From the NCBI RefSeq assembly GCF_020097815.1, contig NZ_CP083663.1, positions 2,232,001-2,296,000 on the forward strand: a stretch of 64,000 bases of DNA, written 5' to 3'. The notes under the pieces are model-generated. The model made no database searches and had not been told where the DNA came from. It saw only the letters and a program-made list of their open reading frames with translations. Source of the DNA: Haloprofundus salinisoli (lineage in GTDB: Archaea > Halobacteriota > Halobacteria > Halobacteriales > Haloferacaceae). Positions 17,576-27,549 of the stretch are shown here, piece after piece; the stretch's first letter is position 1, and every line of letters starts with the position of its first letter. Made by a program: the position numbers and the translations under genes.

Positions 17576-18736
17576 ATGTCAACCCGTCTTCTTCATATCA
17601 GCGATACTCATCTCGGAAACCGGCAGTATGGGAGTGATATCCGCCGGGATGACTTCGCTGACGCATTCGAGAAAGCCATAGAGTATGCCGTTGAGCAAGA
17701 TGTCGACGCGGTCATACACACGGGCGACCTGTTCGACTCGCGTGATCCGAGCCTTCCCGACCTGAACCGCTGTATAGACATCCTACAGCGCCTCGAAACT
17801 GCGGGAATTCCGTTCTACGGCATCGTCGGAAACCACGAGCGGAAGATGGACGATCAATACCTCGACCTAATCGAGAAGACGGGAGCAGCCGAACGCCTCA
17901 CGAAACATCCCACACAGGCAACAGATGAGGTTGTCCTTTATGGCATTGACGCCGTAACCAAGCCGGCGTGGCACGCCGAGGACTTCCAACTCAAAGCACC
18001 ACCAGAAGGCACGTTCACGATCCTCTGTATGCACCAACTCCTCGATCCGCCGGTGCCGGAACTATTTGCTGAGCACCCTCTTGACGACGTTCTCGAACGG
18101 GTCAACGTCGATCTTGACGCCGTTGCACTCGGAGACTACCACGAGACCGTCGGTACAGTCGAAGCCGGGACGAAGGTCTGGTACGCCGGGTCGACGGAGC
18201 GATGCGCGAAGGATGAGATAGAGCCCAGGACGGTGAGTCTCCTAGAGATCGATGGTGGTGAGTTGACCCGTCGAGAGCGAGAATTGGACACTCGGGACTT
18301 CATCACCATCGGAATCACGTTCGCCGAGGATGACGACCACTCGTACGCCGAAAATGTGATTGACCGCCACCACGTGGAGGATAAGGTCGTCTCGGTGGTA
18401 CTCAACGGGGAATCGACGTCAGTCACCTCCCGCGACGTGCGCAAGGCCGTCATCAACCGCGGCGCCGCTGTGTGTCGCGTCGATGACGAGCGTGGAGGGC
18501 CCGACATCGATCTCTCTGAAGGGCCGCGCGGCGAAATAGAGAGCGTCGACCGCTTGATCGAAGAGAAACTGAGCGAACAGAACCTCAGCGAAATTTCGCT
18601 GGAGATCGAGGAACGCATCCGTACCGATTCCGTCGCTCGGTCTGGGTTCGACAATGAGGTGGAGGAACTCCTCATGGAGGCGCAAGACGAGGCGTTCGAC
18701 GGACAAGCTGTGACAGAAGTGGAGGGCCAAGAATGA
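17576..18736 (+). CDS. Mre11/SbcD-like DNA repair exonuclease
   Basis: A 386-residue calcineurin-like phosphoesterase of the Mre11 group. The two-metal motifs are intact: D10 and H12 in ISDTHLG, G50-D51 in HTGDLFD, N86-H87 in VGNHER, then MHQ and GDYHE. Partnered with the Rad50-like protein it would process DNA ends with 3'-5' exonuclease and endonuclease activity. I chose ATG 17576 because the family begins with this strand; a longer in-frame start at 17528 adds nothing recognisable. The stop overlaps the next start (ATGA). The protein looks like a mobile paralogue rather than the chromosomal mre11. Confidence 0.9.
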   Translation: MSTRLLHISDTHLGNRQYGSDIRRDDFADAFEKAIEYAVEQDVDAVIHTGDLFDSRDPSLPDLNRCIDILQRLETAGIPFYGIVGNHERKMDDQYLDLIEKTGAAERLTKHPTQATDEVVLYGIDAVTKPAWHAEDFQLKAPPEGTFTILCMHQLLDPPVPELFAEHPLDDVLERVNVDLDAVALGDYHETVGTVEAGTKVWYAGSTERCAKDEIEPRTVSLLEIDGGELTRRERELDTRDFITIGITFAEDDDHSYAENVIDRHHVEDKVVSVVLNGESTSVTSRDVRKAVINRGAAVCRVDDERGGPDIDLSEGPRGEIESVDRLIEEKLSEQNLSEISLEIEERIRTDSVARSGFDNEVEELLMEAQDEAFDGQAVTEVEGQE

Positions 18737-21700
18737 GGATGCAGCACCTCCGCCTCCAGAACATCCGAAGCTACGCCGACCAGACGGTCGAGTTCCCCGA
18801 GGGGACGATCCTCATCCACGGCGACAACGGAGCGGGAAAGACATCGCTATTGATGGGCCTGTTCGGGGGTCTCTTCCTCTCGGAGATTCGGAACGTCGGC
18901 AACAACTCGTTCAACCTCGAGGAGATTGTCCGGCGTGGAGAGACCAAGGGAACCGTCGGGCTCGTCTTCGGAGTCGGCGACGTGGAGTACACCGTCGAGT
19001 GGAAAATTTATACGACCGGTACACCGAACAGCGCGACGCTCACTTCACCGGCGCTGTCCGAGCCTGTGACAGGAATCACAGACGTTCACGACGAAGTGAG
19101 GCGCATCATCGGAATGGACGAGGATGACTTCGCCAACTCAGTCTATGTCAAGCAGGGTGAGATCGACCGCTTGATCGACGCAAGCAACCGGGCGGGAATG
19201 ATTGACGGTCTTCTTGGACTCGACGAGATCGACGACTACATCGAGACGATGAAGATAGCCCGTCGGGGGGCGGGACGCGTGCGGGATCGTAAGCGCGACA
19301 ACGCCGAGAGCCGCCGCAAGGAACTCCGTGAGAATTTCAAACGCGACGAGGATGACTTCGAAGATGAAATCACCGAACTCACTAAAGACATCGACCGATT
19401 CGACTCGCAGGTCAACAAGGTGGAAGACTACTTGGATGACCTGCGAGACACACGTGCTAACCTCGCAGGTGACATAGACGACTATGAGGATGCCGTCGAG
19501 CAGAAGCGCGAGAAGGAGCACCAGATCAAGGAAACAAAGGAGAAGCGAACGGAGAGGCAGCAGCAAATTGAGGAGTGCGAGGCCACCATCGATGACCTCG
19601 GTGTAGTCATTGATGACCTCGAAGACGATATTGACGAACTCGCCGCTACGGTCGACATGGATGTCGACACCGTGGACACGGCCAAGACCTCACTCGATGA
19701 TACGCAAGACGCACTCCAAGCGACGTCGGTCGAGGAGGCAAATCGCAAAAACGACCTCGAGCAGGCGAAGGAGGCACTCGACGACCTCGAAGCGGAGTTG
19801 GACGAGGCACAGAAAGAACTAGAGGAACTCCAGGACGAGCGCGATACCTTCGAGAGGGAACTCGACACCTGCGAGGACAACCTCGATGCGGCGGGGGACG
19901 GTCTCGAAGACGCCGTCGACGAGCGAAACAAGATGGCGGTGGAATTCCTACCTGATGTTGACTTCGGCGACGAGATCGACGCCGAGACAATCGACCATGT
20001 GGAGGAGCGGATTGACACACTCGACGACCGACACGGAGAGATCGAGACCGAACTGGCCCAGCGCGAGACTACGCTCTCCGAACGCGAGAGTGATCTTGAA
20101 GACGAACGGGAGGCAGTGGACGATGCTCGGGACGCCCTCGAGGAGAAGCGACAAGAACTCGACTCGCTTGGGGACGACATCGACGCAGCCGAGCAACGAC
20201 TCGACGAGGCCACTGACGAGTTCGAGAACCGGCTCTCGTCACTGGACGAATGCGCTGGCGAGTACGACATCGAGCTGTCCGCCGAGGAACTACAGGCCGC
20301 TGCCGACACCCGACTACCCGACCGAATCGAGGCGCTGAACGACGGCCTCGACAAGGTCGGCAACAGCATCTCGGCGCTCGAGGAGCGCGAGAGCAGTTTG
20401 GTCGACGAGCGCGAAGAGCTACGCGAACTCGACCAGGAGGGCAAGTGTCCACGGTGCAGGCAGCCTGTGGATGAGAACCACATCGAGGCTGAGGTCGATG
20501 AGATAGAGACCACTCTCGAAGAAACCCGCGAGGAGTTGGACGAACTGCTTGACGAACGAGAGACGCTCCAGCAGGAGAAGGCCGCGCTCGGCGACCTCCG
20601 CGACGGTGTCCTCGACGTCGTGGAGTTCCGCCGTGAGGAGGTCAAGACTGCCGAGGACGAACTCGAAGGCCTCGGCGACGAAAGAGACGATCTCCAAGCG
20701 AACATCGATGACCTCGAGATGGAGGTTGAGTCACACGAGGACGAGATTGATACGCTCGAAGACGACATCGTTGACCTCGAGGATGAGATTGAGCAGCTCG
20801 AAACCGACCGTGACGAGCTGGCAGAAGCGATTGAACGCGGTGAGGTTGTCGTTGACCAGTTCGAGACGGTCGCAGAACACCACGAGCGCGTAGAAGACAT
20901 AGCGGAGGAAGTCGACCAGTTACGCACGGTAGTGGAAGAGAAAGAGGACGACATCACCGAGACACGCGACCGGATTGAATCGCTCCAGTCAGAGATCAAC
21001 GAGCAAGAGGGTACCGTCGAAGACTGCGAGGCAGCGCTCCGCGAGGCTAAAGCAGAGGTCGACACCCTCGAAGATCGAAGAGAGACGCTGGAGGAAATCG
21101 TCGACCTCTACGACGAGATTGACGAGAAACAGTCTGAAATTTCTGACGAGCAGCAGAGCATCGAGGCCCACCGCGAGATGATCCAGACGCTCAACGAACA
21201 GCTCACAGACCTTCGAGAGGAGCGTGAAGGCCTCAAGGAGCAACTGGGCGATACCAATCTCGAGGAACTGAAGGCCAAGCTTGAACAGGTGGAAGACAAG
21301 ATTGAGGAGCGAAAGGAGACGCGAGACAAGCTACAGGCCGAGGCCCTCAAGCTTCGAGAGGAGCGGAACACGCTCCAGAACGAGTTGTCGAACTTGCGTG
21401 ACCTGAAGGAACGCATCGAGGAGTTCGAGCAGCGGGCGGAGTGGGCCGACGCCGTTCACGGCGAACTCGACACCACCCTCAGTGTCTACGAAAACGTCAA
21501 GTCGGAACTCCGTGAGAAGTACCTCGCGTACATCAACGAGTACACGAACGATATCTTCCAGAACATCTACCTGAACAGTAGCTACCAGCGGGTAGTTGTC
21601 TCTGAAACCTACGATGAGCGCAGCGACAGCTACGACTATGAAATCCAACTTCTGTGCGACGACGGCACCACCGAAGACCCGAGCAACGCCAGTGGCGGGG

Positions 21701-22005
21701 AGCGGGCGATCGTCAACCTCGCGCTCCGGGCGGGCATCTACAAACTCATCGCCGAACTGGAGGGCGGCGACCGTGGCCGACTTCCCCCGTTCATCCTCGA
21801 CGAACCGACCACCTTCCTCGATGAGGGACACGTCGGCCAACTTGAGGAGATGCTCGACCGAATTCGGGAGTGGGATGTCCCGCAGGTTATTGTCGTCTCC
21901 CATGACGAGACGCTGATTGATGGCGCCGACCACGCTTGCCACGTCGAAATCGACGAGGTGACGAACACCAGCCGTGTCACGATGCGTTCCGCGGGGGCCG
22001 ACTGA
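18733..22005 (+). CDS. Rad50/SbcC-like SMC ATPase
   Basis: A 1090-residue SMC-type ATPase. Walker A GDNGAGKTS lies at 30-38, long heptad-rich acidic coiled coils fill about 170-930, the zinc hook CPRC is at 572-575, the ABC signature ASGGERAIVNLALR starts at about 986 and Walker B FILDEPTTFLD at about 1020. It would bridge and clamp DNA ends for the Mre11-like nuclease. Its start overlaps the mre11-like stop by four bases, and its stop is two bases before the nurA-like start. All functional motifs are present, so the complex should be active. Confidence 0.93.
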   Translation: MRMQHLRLQNIRSYADQTVEFPEGTILIHGDNGAGKTSLLMGLFGGLFLSEIRNVGNNSFNLEEIVRRGETKGTVGLVFGVGDVEYTVEWKIYTTGTPNSATLTSPALSEPVTGITDVHDEVRRIIGMDEDDFANSVYVKQGEIDRLIDASNRAGMIDGLLGLDEIDDYIETMKIARRGAGRVRDRKRDNAESRRKELRENFKRDEDDFEDEITELTKDIDRFDSQVNKVEDYLDDLRDTRANLAGDIDDYEDAVEQKREKEHQIKETKEKRTERQQQIEECEATIDDLGVVIDDLEDDIDELAATVDMDVDTVDTAKTSLDDTQDALQATSVEEANRKNDLEQAKEALDDLEAELDEAQKELEELQDERDTFERELDTCEDNLDAAGDGLEDAVDERNKMAVEFLPDVDFGDEIDAETIDHVEERIDTLDDRHGEIETELAQRETTLSERESDLEDEREAVDDARDALEEKRQELDSLGDDIDAAEQRLDEATDEFENRLSSLDECAGEYDIELSAEELQAAADTRLPDRIEALNDGLDKVGNSISALEERESSLVDEREELRELDQEGKCPRCRQPVDENHIEAEVDEIETTLEETREELDELLDERETLQQEKAALGDLRDGVLDVVEFRREEVKTAEDELEGLGDERDDLQANIDDLEMEVESHEDEIDTLEDDIVDLEDEIEQLETDRDELAEAIERGEVVVDQFETVAEHHERVEDIAEEVDQLRTVVEEKEDDITETRDRIESLQSEINEQEGTVEDCEAALREAKAEVDTLEDRRETLEEIVDLYDEIDEKQSEISDEQQSIEAHREMIQTLNEQLTDLREEREGLKEQLGDTNLEELKAKLEQVEDKIEERKETRDKLQAEALKLREERNTLQNELSNLRDLKERIEEFEQRAEWADAVHGELDTTLSVYENVKSELREKYLAYINEYTNDIFQNIYLNSSYQRVVVSETYDERSDSYDYEIQLLCDDGTTEDPSNASGGERAIVNLALRAGIYKLIAELEGGDRGRLPPFILDEPTTFLDEGHVGQLEEMLDRIREWDVPQVIVVSHDETLIDGADHACHVEIDEVTNTSRVTMRSAGAD

Positions 22006-22007
22006 AG

Positions 22008-23285
22008 ATGGACTCCGAAGCTGTCGGCACCGTTCGGGAGCTGTTCGCCGAGATCGACGCAGCAGTTCCCCGCGAACTTGAGTCACAGTCCGAACACGCG
22101 CGTCGGCTGTTCGAGTTGCTGGGGCTCGACGGAGGCTTAGTGAAGCCGATAGGCGATCCGACCTACCAGCGGACGCGAATCGATGAGCTAGGAACGTGGG
22201 CCGAAGACCCGTGGAGCAGCAGGAACTACGGAGTCGACGCTAGCACGACCCGTCCGATGGAGTACAACAACGGGATGGTCATCGACGCCGCCTACGCAAA
22301 GACTGCCGCCGTTGGCGACTCGGCTAATCGCACGGTCGAACAGTCAGGACGGATTGTTGGCGTGACATACCTCAACGACGCCGAAACCACTCTCCACCGG
22401 AAGACCATCGAGGGGGAGTACGTTGTGGGCGAGTTGGTACGGTTCCCCGAGTCAACCGAAGAGCCACGCAACATCTCGAAGTCGGTGGGGGCAGTCGCCC
22501 AGCGCCTAAGCGAGGGGCAGCAAGCGGTCAATTCGCTTAACAGCGTCAACGGGGCGATGTTCCTTGACGGGTCTGTCCTGCCGTTGGGAATCATCTACTG
22601 GGTGCTACTCGACTACGCAGGCGGAAGGTCGCCAGCCGGATCGTGGGGACTCCCAGCTGACATTGTCCGCAACTACGTTGAGGTTATCGACCGACAGTAC
22701 GAGCGCAATCAACCCGTAATCGGAATTGTCAAGACATCGACGATGTCGCAGGTGGTCTCCTCGCTCAACGAGAAGCTTGATCAACACGACATCGTTGAGG
22801 ATGGGCGGAAGCCGGAGGTGCCGTGGATTCGAGACCACCAGTTCCTTTCCGAGGTGCTTCGATTCGAGGATTTAGACTATCTTACCTACACGTCGTGGTT
22901 CGTCAGTGACGGGCAGAAAATCTCCGACAATGTCTATCAACTTCTGGAACCGTTGTCGGGCGACTTGCAGCACGGTGGCCCGGACGACTACCGGCGGGCG
23001 TTCTGCTTTGTCCGCCTCCCAAAGACCGGCGATTTGCTCCGAATCGAGACGCCTTACCTGATGGTGCGGGAGGAGGAGATGCGCCGGAAGATTCAGCTTA
23101 AGGCACTAAAGGCCATCGCGCAGCGGCGTGGCATTCCGCGTGCTATCCACCGAGCCGACAGACTCGCCCGTATCAGCCAGGAGAATCGAGAGAAAATACG
23201 CGGCATGATCAAGCGTACTGAGGCCGCATACGACCATAACTGGGATGGTCGCTGGCGCGACCTCACCGACGATATAGACCTATGA
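22008..23285 (+). CDS. NurA-like 5'-3' nuclease
   Basis: A 425-residue protein of the NurA family. The key element is the metal-binding strand AMFLDGSVLPLGIIYW near residue 185, with a second acidic region around WIRDHQFLSEVL, and a C-terminal region rich in basic residues and helices. NurA nucleases work with the HerA translocase to degrade or resect DNA. The gene lies two bases after the rad50-like stop and overlaps the herA-like start, so all four products are made together. An upstream open extension to 21936 is a shadow within the ATPase gene. Confidence 0.8.
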   Translation: MDSEAVGTVRELFAEIDAAVPRELESQSEHARRLFELLGLDGGLVKPIGDPTYQRTRIDELGTWAEDPWSSRNYGVDASTTRPMEYNNGMVIDAAYAKTAAVGDSANRTVEQSGRIVGVTYLNDAETTLHRKTIEGEYVVGELVRFPESTEEPRNISKSVGAVAQRLSEGQQAVNSLNSVNGAMFLDGSVLPLGIIYWVLLDYAGGRSPAGSWGLPADIVRNYVEVIDRQYERNQPVIGIVKTSTMSQVVSSLNEKLDQHDIVEDGRKPEVPWIRDHQFLSEVLRFEDLDYLTYTSWFVSDGQKISDNVYQLLEPLSGDLQHGGPDDYRRAFCFVRLPKTGDLLRIETPYLMVREEEMRRKIQLKALKAIAQRRGIPRAIHRADRLARISQENREKIRGMIKRTEAAYDHNWDGRWRDLTDDIDL

Positions 23286-25168
23286 CAGACGACGTAGACG
23301 AACTCCTCAATAACGACCCCATCGCCAACGAACAACAAACCGACCAGTCGATTAACGCGGACGACACCGACGGACAAGATGACTCCTTGTCGCGGGAAGA
23401 GACCTCTATCCCCGAATCTCCCGTGCCTAACAACGGATCAGCACCCGTAGATGGAGAAGTTGGGCACGTACTCGCGAGCGAGGAGATTCGCGTGGCTCGC
23501 GACGAATACAACGTCAACACCTTCGTGACGACGAGTCGGCGCGATGACGTGCGGGTAGGCGACTACGTGGAAATTCCGTACCCCGGCGGCGACGATGAAC
23601 TGTTCTCGGTCATCGACGGCCTACGATATGAGCCGTACACGGAACTGGACGACAAGTCGGACACGCACAACATCATCAGCAAGGCCCGCACCCTCGACGA
23701 GTCCGAGTACGTCCTCGTGGCAGAACTCGACCCGATAGCGATCCTCCGCGATCGAGGTGAGGAACTGGAGCGGGGCATTGTGAACCGTATCCCCAAACCG
23801 AACACCCCGGTCAGCCTCTCTCGCGACGACGAGCACCTCCGTACCGGGCTCAACATCCCACAGGAGGGCATCTTCGCTGGTTACCTCTCGGTCGGTGGTG
23901 ACAGGATGGAAATCGACGGCGACCCGTTCCCATACTATATCCAAAACCCCGGTATTGATCCCGACACCGGCGAGGTTGAGGACGGCGAACCGGCGGTGTT
24001 CCGGCATGCACTCGTCGCTGGATCGACTGGCACCGGCAAGACCCATTTCACGAAGAACCTCCTGAGGCAGTTCGTCAGTGGCAAGCGGTATCCCGTGGAT
24101 GTAGGTTCGGACGGCGAAGTGGAGCGTAGCAGGCTCAATGTCGTCATCTTCGATCCGGAGAACGAGTACTGGGAAATGCGCGACGACAACCCGACGCTGA
24201 CTGACGAGCTGCGTCAACGGCTGCGCAACCAAGACATCAAGTTCGACGGCGTCGACGACTTGGAGGTGTTCGTTCCGGATGTTGACCACACACGGAGCCC
24301 CTCGACTGAGGAGAGTCAGCAGCTCACCATCCCGTTCTCCGTTGCGAAGCACGAACCACAACTCCTGATGCCATTCAACCAGATGTCGGACGTCACTCGC
24401 GGGGCCATCACCAGCTGTCTCGACGCCTATTTCAGCTGCTTCGAAAAGGACAACAACGACTGGACTACGCGCCCCATTCCCGAGCCGACGTACGAGGACT
24501 TCGTCCAGTTCCTCAACGAGCATGAACACGAGGACAGTCAGCTCCGCCAGTGGAACAGTATCGGCGATGGAACGTGGGACGCGATGTGCCGGCGCACGAA
24601 ACAACGCGATTATTTCGATGTCTTCGACACAGGCACGAACCCGTTCCCCAACATCTCCGACCAAATCTTCCGCGAGGGACAAGTCACAATCATCCCTACG
24701 AGCCACCTTCGGGGGGAGAAGGAGTACCTCGTCGTGTTGTCCATCCTCTCGTACATAATCGAGAACAAGATCGACGACTTCGGTGTCGACCCCGCAGTCA
24801 AGCGTACACCGATGCTCGTGGCGGTCGACGAGGCCCACAACTACTTCTCGAACCCATCGAACGTCCGCGAGGCCTACATCGTAGGGAAGGCCCGCGAGGC
24901 CGTCAAACAGGGTCGGAAGGACAAGCTTGGCCTGCTGATGATTACGCAGAATCCCGGCGACATCGACGGAGACATCCTCAAGCAGGTCAACACCAACGTC
25001 TTCCTCCAGCTCCGCAGCGAAGTTGTTGAGGATGTGCCGTCAGTCCCGCGCGGTTTCCGGAAGGACATCCCGAAGTTTGCAAAGGGACAGGCCGTCGTCA
25101 AGGCTCCTGACGTGGAGGTTGTGGAAGTAGTCGGACTCCCATACTGCCTTACGCGTCACGACAACTGA
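23282..25168 (+). CDS. HerA-like DNA translocase ATPase
   Basis: A 628-residue ATPase with an acidic, disordered N-terminus (1-60), a beta-barrel HAS domain around 60-110, Walker A AGSTGTGKT at 246-254, IFDPENEY at the beta-2 position and a Walker B with DEAH at 516-519, then the arginine-finger region near TNVFLQLRSE. It matches the HerA/FtsK-like hexameric pumps that drive NurA nuclease. It is the last gene of the Mre11-Rad50-NurA-HerA operon, and its ATG overlaps the nurA-like stop. Confidence 0.9.
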   Translation: MTDDVDELLNNDPIANEQQTDQSINADDTDGQDDSLSREETSIPESPVPNNGSAPVDGEVGHVLASEEIRVARDEYNVNTFVTTSRRDDVRVGDYVEIPYPGGDDELFSVIDGLRYEPYTELDDKSDTHNIISKARTLDESEYVLVAELDPIAILRDRGEELERGIVNRIPKPNTPVSLSRDDEHLRTGLNIPQEGIFAGYLSVGGDRMEIDGDPFPYYIQNPGIDPDTGEVEDGEPAVFRHALVAGSTGTGKTHFTKNLLRQFVSGKRYPVDVGSDGEVERSRLNVVIFDPENEYWEMRDDNPTLTDELRQRLRNQDIKFDGVDDLEVFVPDVDHTRSPSTEESQQLTIPFSVAKHEPQLLMPFNQMSDVTRGAITSCLDAYFSCFEKDNNDWTTRPIPEPTYEDFVQFLNEHEHEDSQLRQWNSIGDGTWDAMCRRTKQRDYFDVFDTGTNPFPNISDQIFREGQVTIIPTSHLRGEKEYLVVLSILSYIIENKIDDFGVDPAVKRTPMLVAVDEAHNYFSNPSNVREAYIVGKAREAVKQGRKDKLGLLMITQNPGDIDGDILKQVNTNVFLQLRSEVVEDVPSVPRGFRKDIPKFAKGQAVVKAPDVEVVEVVGLPYCLTRHDN

Positions 25169-25620
25169 CCCACTTCACCTGAACAGCCGGCCCAGGAATC
25201 CGCCCGGGACTATACCCAAAAAGGTGCGAATCCTCATTTTGAGGTATTATTTACCGGTAATTCTAGCCGAGCAGTGGCGGCGGTCGCGGGTGATGTCGCG
25301 CGCGCTGTTGGCCAATCACGTGCGACCGTGATCTGGAGGTGTGGGGTGTGGATGCGAGTCGAGACTGTGATTTGTGGGAGACACAACTAAATGTCATTCA
25401 AGAGATTGCCATGAGATAGTGCATTCCGCAAGCGCTCATCGAAATTTCAGGACACGAATTACGCCGAGCGATAATTACACAATATGCTAACCATATTGAT
25501 TTGATTGATTTTCATGAAGTACAGGCTATAGCTGACCATAAGCAGATTTCTCAAACGCGTGATTGTGTGAAAGATGATTAGAGCGTGATCAAGCCGAAGA
25601 TGCGCCAAGTAACGTTTAGC
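25169..25620. other. Intergenic stretch with a short coding remnant
   Basis: A GTG-rich segment (about 25330-25380) resembles those behind the integrase and before 16325. From 25420 to 25581 an uninterrupted plus frame of 53 codons without a start reads as sensible protein (ALIEISGHELRRAIITQY then DFHEVQAIADHKQIS) and ends in TAG, which looks like the tail of a gene whose 5' part has been lost. Nothing else was recognised. The base composition drops sharply toward the AT-rich gene that follows. Confidence 0.45.
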
Positions 25621-26823
25621 TCATTTATGGTAAATGAGACTCATGAGAAACTTACTGAACATTGAACCACCAATTTTCGAAATTGCTTTCTTGAGCTCAG
25701 AATCATGTTCAATCATCCAATTAGCCATCTCTGCAATCCGTTCCTTGATGTGATCTCTATTCTCGGGAACTAGCGTCCTACAAGCCTTTCCGCGGAGTTC
25801 CTCTAAATTATCGGCGAGAAGTAGTGAGTCGTCTAGTACAGCAAGTTGCCAGTGTTCAATTGGATGGCCGATCAATGTTTTGCGATTGGGACGGTTCGTT
25901 AGTGACGCTTGTATTTCTCTGAACTTCCGTTGAATGGAGAACATACTGTTTTGTTCATATTTTGAAACATCTAAAGCGACCAATATATTATTCAGAATCT
26001 GTAGTCGTTTTCTTCGTCGTTGCTGAATATGATTGTCTGAGAACTCTGGAGTATAAATGAATGCACCTCTGTCCGTTATAACCAATTTATCGTCTGCAAG
26101 AAGGCCAAAATTACTATTTGTTATTTCATCTTGGATATGTTCTGCAAGGTCTTTTGGTTGGCCAGAAACGACTTTTGACACAGCGGGGTCATCGACGTTT
26201 TCCCCCGAATACACGTAAGATATGAAGAATAAATCACTGTAAGAGGGGGTATCATCATGATGATTTTTTCCGCCAATTATTAGCTCGTCGATTAGTGTAC
26301 CACGAATATATGAGAAAGGGTCCACTGAGGATTCAATTGAATTCCCTGTGACAGAGACTTCATATGGAATATCATTTATAAACTTGATATATTCGGTCGT
26401 GGAAAGGGTTTCAGAAACTCGGTAATAAAGCTTCAATCGAATAGAAAATAGGCCAAATGCATAGTATACTATCTCACATTCGGACTTGTAATCTTCTATA
26501 CCATACTTATCTATGAGTGAATTACTGATCTCTACTTTGAATTCTGGATTTATATACAGTGGGCGAAGGTTTTTTGACGAGAATTCTACTTCATTTGGTT
26601 TACAATTATCCCAGAACTGCCAGTAGCCATCAATATCTCCAATGCCAAGTATATTTGTGCGATTAATCTCCTCAGGGAGTTCATCATAAGGATCATACCG
26701 ACTACCATCAAGAACAGCTTTGTTCAGTTTGGTGAACCAATCGTCAACCGATATTTGTTCAAGAATTATTTCTGGAAAAAACATATTGTTTCCAATTACT
26801 ACTGTTCCTTCCGAAATCTCCAT
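25621..26823 (-). CDS. Hypothetical protein, strikingly AT-rich gene
   Basis: A 400-residue protein with no recognised domain. It contains many Asn, Ile and Tyr residues and uses AT-ending codons, unlike every neighbour, so it is a recent transfer from a lower-GC source. The N-terminal 260 residues look alpha/beta (YYAFGLFSIRLKLYYRV); the C-terminal part is helical with a basic stretch (QQRRRKRLQILNNILVAL) and ends in a helix. It is monocistronic on the minus strand between the HerA-like gene and a small membrane protein. A stand-alone defence gene would fit its place, but that is a guess. Confidence 0.65.
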   Translation of the reverse strand: MEISEGTVVIGNNMFFPEIILEQISVDDWFTKLNKAVLDGSRYDPYDELPEEINRTNILGIGDIDGYWQFWDNCKPNEVEFSSKNLRPLYINPEFKVEISNSLIDKYGIEDYKSECEIVYYAFGLFSIRLKLYYRVSETLSTTEYIKFINDIPYEVSVTGNSIESSVDPFSYIRGTLIDELIIGGKNHHDDTPSYSDLFFISYVYSGENVDDPAVSKVVSGQPKDLAEHIQDEITNSNFGLLADDKLVITDRGAFIYTPEFSDNHIQQRRRKRLQILNNILVALDVSKYEQNSMFSIQRKFREIQASLTNRPNRKTLIGHPIEHWQLAVLDDSLLLADNLEELRGKACRTLVPENRDHIKERIAEMANWMIEHDSELKKAISKIGGSMFSKFLMSLIYHK

Positions 26824-26934
26824 GACTAAAGTGGAACAGTATCAGTTAAGTAGTTAGCGGTCAAACACTTTGTGGACTCGACAGCCCGTAATGGGCTGTA
26901 TAGGGTCCATCGACCGTTACCACCTGAATCGGCT

Positions 26935-27114
26935 CTACCAGATGTCGGTCGACGTCCGACCGAGGTCGAACGCCAGAATGAGTGCTACGATGAGGAGGGT
27001 CACGGCGAGTGCCGGTCTGGGAGTCAGGATTTCCGCCAGTCCGAGCGCGCCGACAGCCACCATCCCGACGGCGAGTGCGAATAGCGAGAGTGGACGGGGA
27101 CCGATTGCGGACAT
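26935..27114 (-). CDS. Small two-helix membrane protein (paralogue of 45415-45597)
   Basis: A 59-residue protein starting MSAIGPRPLS, with two hydrophobic helices (LFALAVGMVAVGALGL and ALAVTLLIVALILAF) and ending GRTSTDIW. It is clearly homologous to the 60-residue protein at 45415-45597, sharing IGPR at the start, G-x-x-G spacing and GRTST-acidic-x-W at the end. The conserved ends show that the frame is real. Function is unknown; small membrane proteins of this size in defence islands can be membrane-damaging effectors or regulators. Confidence 0.7.
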   Translation of the reverse strand: MSAIGPRPLSLFALAVGMVAVGALGLAEILTPRPALAVTLLIVALILAFDLGRTSTDIW

Positions 27115-27549
27115 AATACCACTAATTGACGCAGAACCGCCTTAGAACCCGTCACCACTGAGAGCCGCCCAGACAATCCCCACCGCAATCAGGATTAGTA
27201 CCATTGAGGAATCGAGGACTCGTAGAGTTCGCGGCGGTGTTCGATGTTGGTTCTTCGTTGATGCGGCGGTGCGTGGCGGTTGTGAGCGGGGTTCAGTGCT
27301 TGCCTCGCGCTCAGGGAGTTCGCAATAGGGCGACCGCTGTTCGGCGTCGTATGGAGCGGAATTGCACTCGCGTACGTGTGGCTATTGCGCCAGCAGGACC
27401 CGCCGCGTCCGCGAGCCCTCACGCTCGGCAGAAAGATAATGCAGTATCAGAAGTGGTCATGGGATCACGTTCGGTCCTAATGGTGCCGACGGCACCGTGG
27501 GGCCATCTTAACAGCGGTTTTTTGTCCGTCGGTGAAACATGATACTCGA
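27115..27549. other. Gene-poor gap with short frames and a hairpin
   Basis: A 20-codon minus frame at 27142-27204 (MVLILIAVGIVWAALSGDGF) would make a tiny one-helix membrane peptide upstream of the small membrane protein; support is weak. On the plus strand near 27438-27500 a frame reads DNAVSEVV...LMV, like the conserved start of archaeal type IV pilins, but broken. A perfect hairpin GGTGCC-GAC-GGCACC sits at 27482-27496, just before the start of the next gene. Otherwise nothing was identified. Confidence 0.4.

Noticed and set aside
19482-21065. A 527-residue serine/arginine-rich open frame on the minus strand
   Set aside because: It is antisense to the coiled-coil region of the Rad50-like gene; the Ser/Arg monotony is the usual shadow of GAG/GAC-rich acidic codons.
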